Assembly: GCA_041591085.1 (NCBI GenBank)
Contig: JBFHSP010000184.1
Coordinates: forward strand, 1-5,968
DNA: 5,968 nt
Reading direction: 5' to 3'
Origin: Pleionea sp041591085
GTDB taxonomy: Bacteria > Pseudomonadota > Gammaproteobacteria > Enterobacterales > Kangiellaceae
The position numbers and the translations under genes are program-made. Positions within the stretch are counted from its first letter, which is position 1; the number at the start of each line of letters is the position of its first letter. The notes beneath the pieces were generated by a model that saw nothing but the letters and a program-made list of their open reading frames with translations, did not search any database and had not been told where the DNA came from. Positions 5,868 through 5,968 of the stretch are shown here, in pieces.

Positions 5868-5968
5868 CCTATTACGATGTTTTTAACGGCGATGCTGATG
5901 GTATTTGCTCATTAATCCAATGGAGGAAATGTTTCCCCATTGAACAAAGTGAACAGATTTTAGTTACA
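5864..5968 (+). CDS. DHH-family phosphoesterase, N-terminal fragment (3' partial)
   Basis: ATG at 5864 overlaps the cysC TGA (ATGA junction), and the frame stays open for 35 codons to the window edge. The N-terminus reads MTYYDVFNGDADGICSLIQW. The NGDADGI stretch is the first metal-binding motif of the DHH superfamily, with Asp10 and Asp12 as likely ligands, and the N-terminus matches a family of bacterial DHH phosphoesterases as I recall it. The superfamily includes RecJ exonuclease, NrnA-type oligoribonuclease/PAP phosphatases and pyrophosphatases. Coupling to cysC makes a role in clearing PAP (3'-phosphoadenosine 5'-phosphate), the by-product of PAPS use, attractive. That is inference, because the DHHA1 domain that would discriminate is outside the window. 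Confidence 0.75.
   Translation, partial: MTYYDVFNGDADGICSLIQWRKCFPIEQSEQILVT

Overview
The window looks like a chromosomal segment of a moderately AT-rich gammaproteobacterium, probably marine or environmental. This rests on the close resemblance of the CysD, CysN and CysC proteins to their E. coli-type counterparts, and on a TviB-type sugar dehydrogenase. I cannot name the genus from sequence alone. All recognisable genes lie on the + strand.

Region 1 (1-2263) is the tail of a surface-polysaccharide (capsule or O-antigen) operon. It holds a TviB/WbpA-class UDP-N-acetylhexosamine 6-dehydrogenase cut by the left edge, then a UDP-glucuronate 4-epimerase-like SDR enzyme with a GTG start. A clean Rho-independent terminator (2240-2263) closes it.

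Region 2 (about 2264-5968) is a sulfate-activation operon: cysD (ATP sulfurylase small subunit), cysN (GTPase large subunit, not fused to CysC), cysC (APS kinase), and a DHH-family phosphoesterase whose ATG overlaps the cysC stop in an ATGA junction and which runs off the right edge. CysDN makes APS from sulfate and ATP, and CysC phosphorylates it to PAPS. PAPS feeds either cysteine synthesis or sulfotransferases. The DHH protein might remove the PAP by-product or be an unrelated nuclease or phosphatase.

The unusual part is the 586 bp between cysD and cysN (3264-3849), where these genes normally sit close together. It holds a 114-aa four-helix-bundle protein of the S23 / 23S rRNA intervening-sequence family, with a strong Shine-Dalgarno. 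The gene lies between two unrelated tandem arrays that share a 7-bp period: 11 units of GTGAGAG type starting on the first base after the cysD stop, and 13 perfect units of GTACCCA starting on the first base after the four-helix-bundle gene's stop. The second array gives the - strand 13 evenly spaced GGG runs, a canonical three-tier G-quadruplex pattern. I read this as a small inserted cassette (heptamer array, four-helix-bundle gene, heptamer array) in the middle of a core metabolic operon. It is the best candidate here for an uncharacterised element; its function and mobility are inference.
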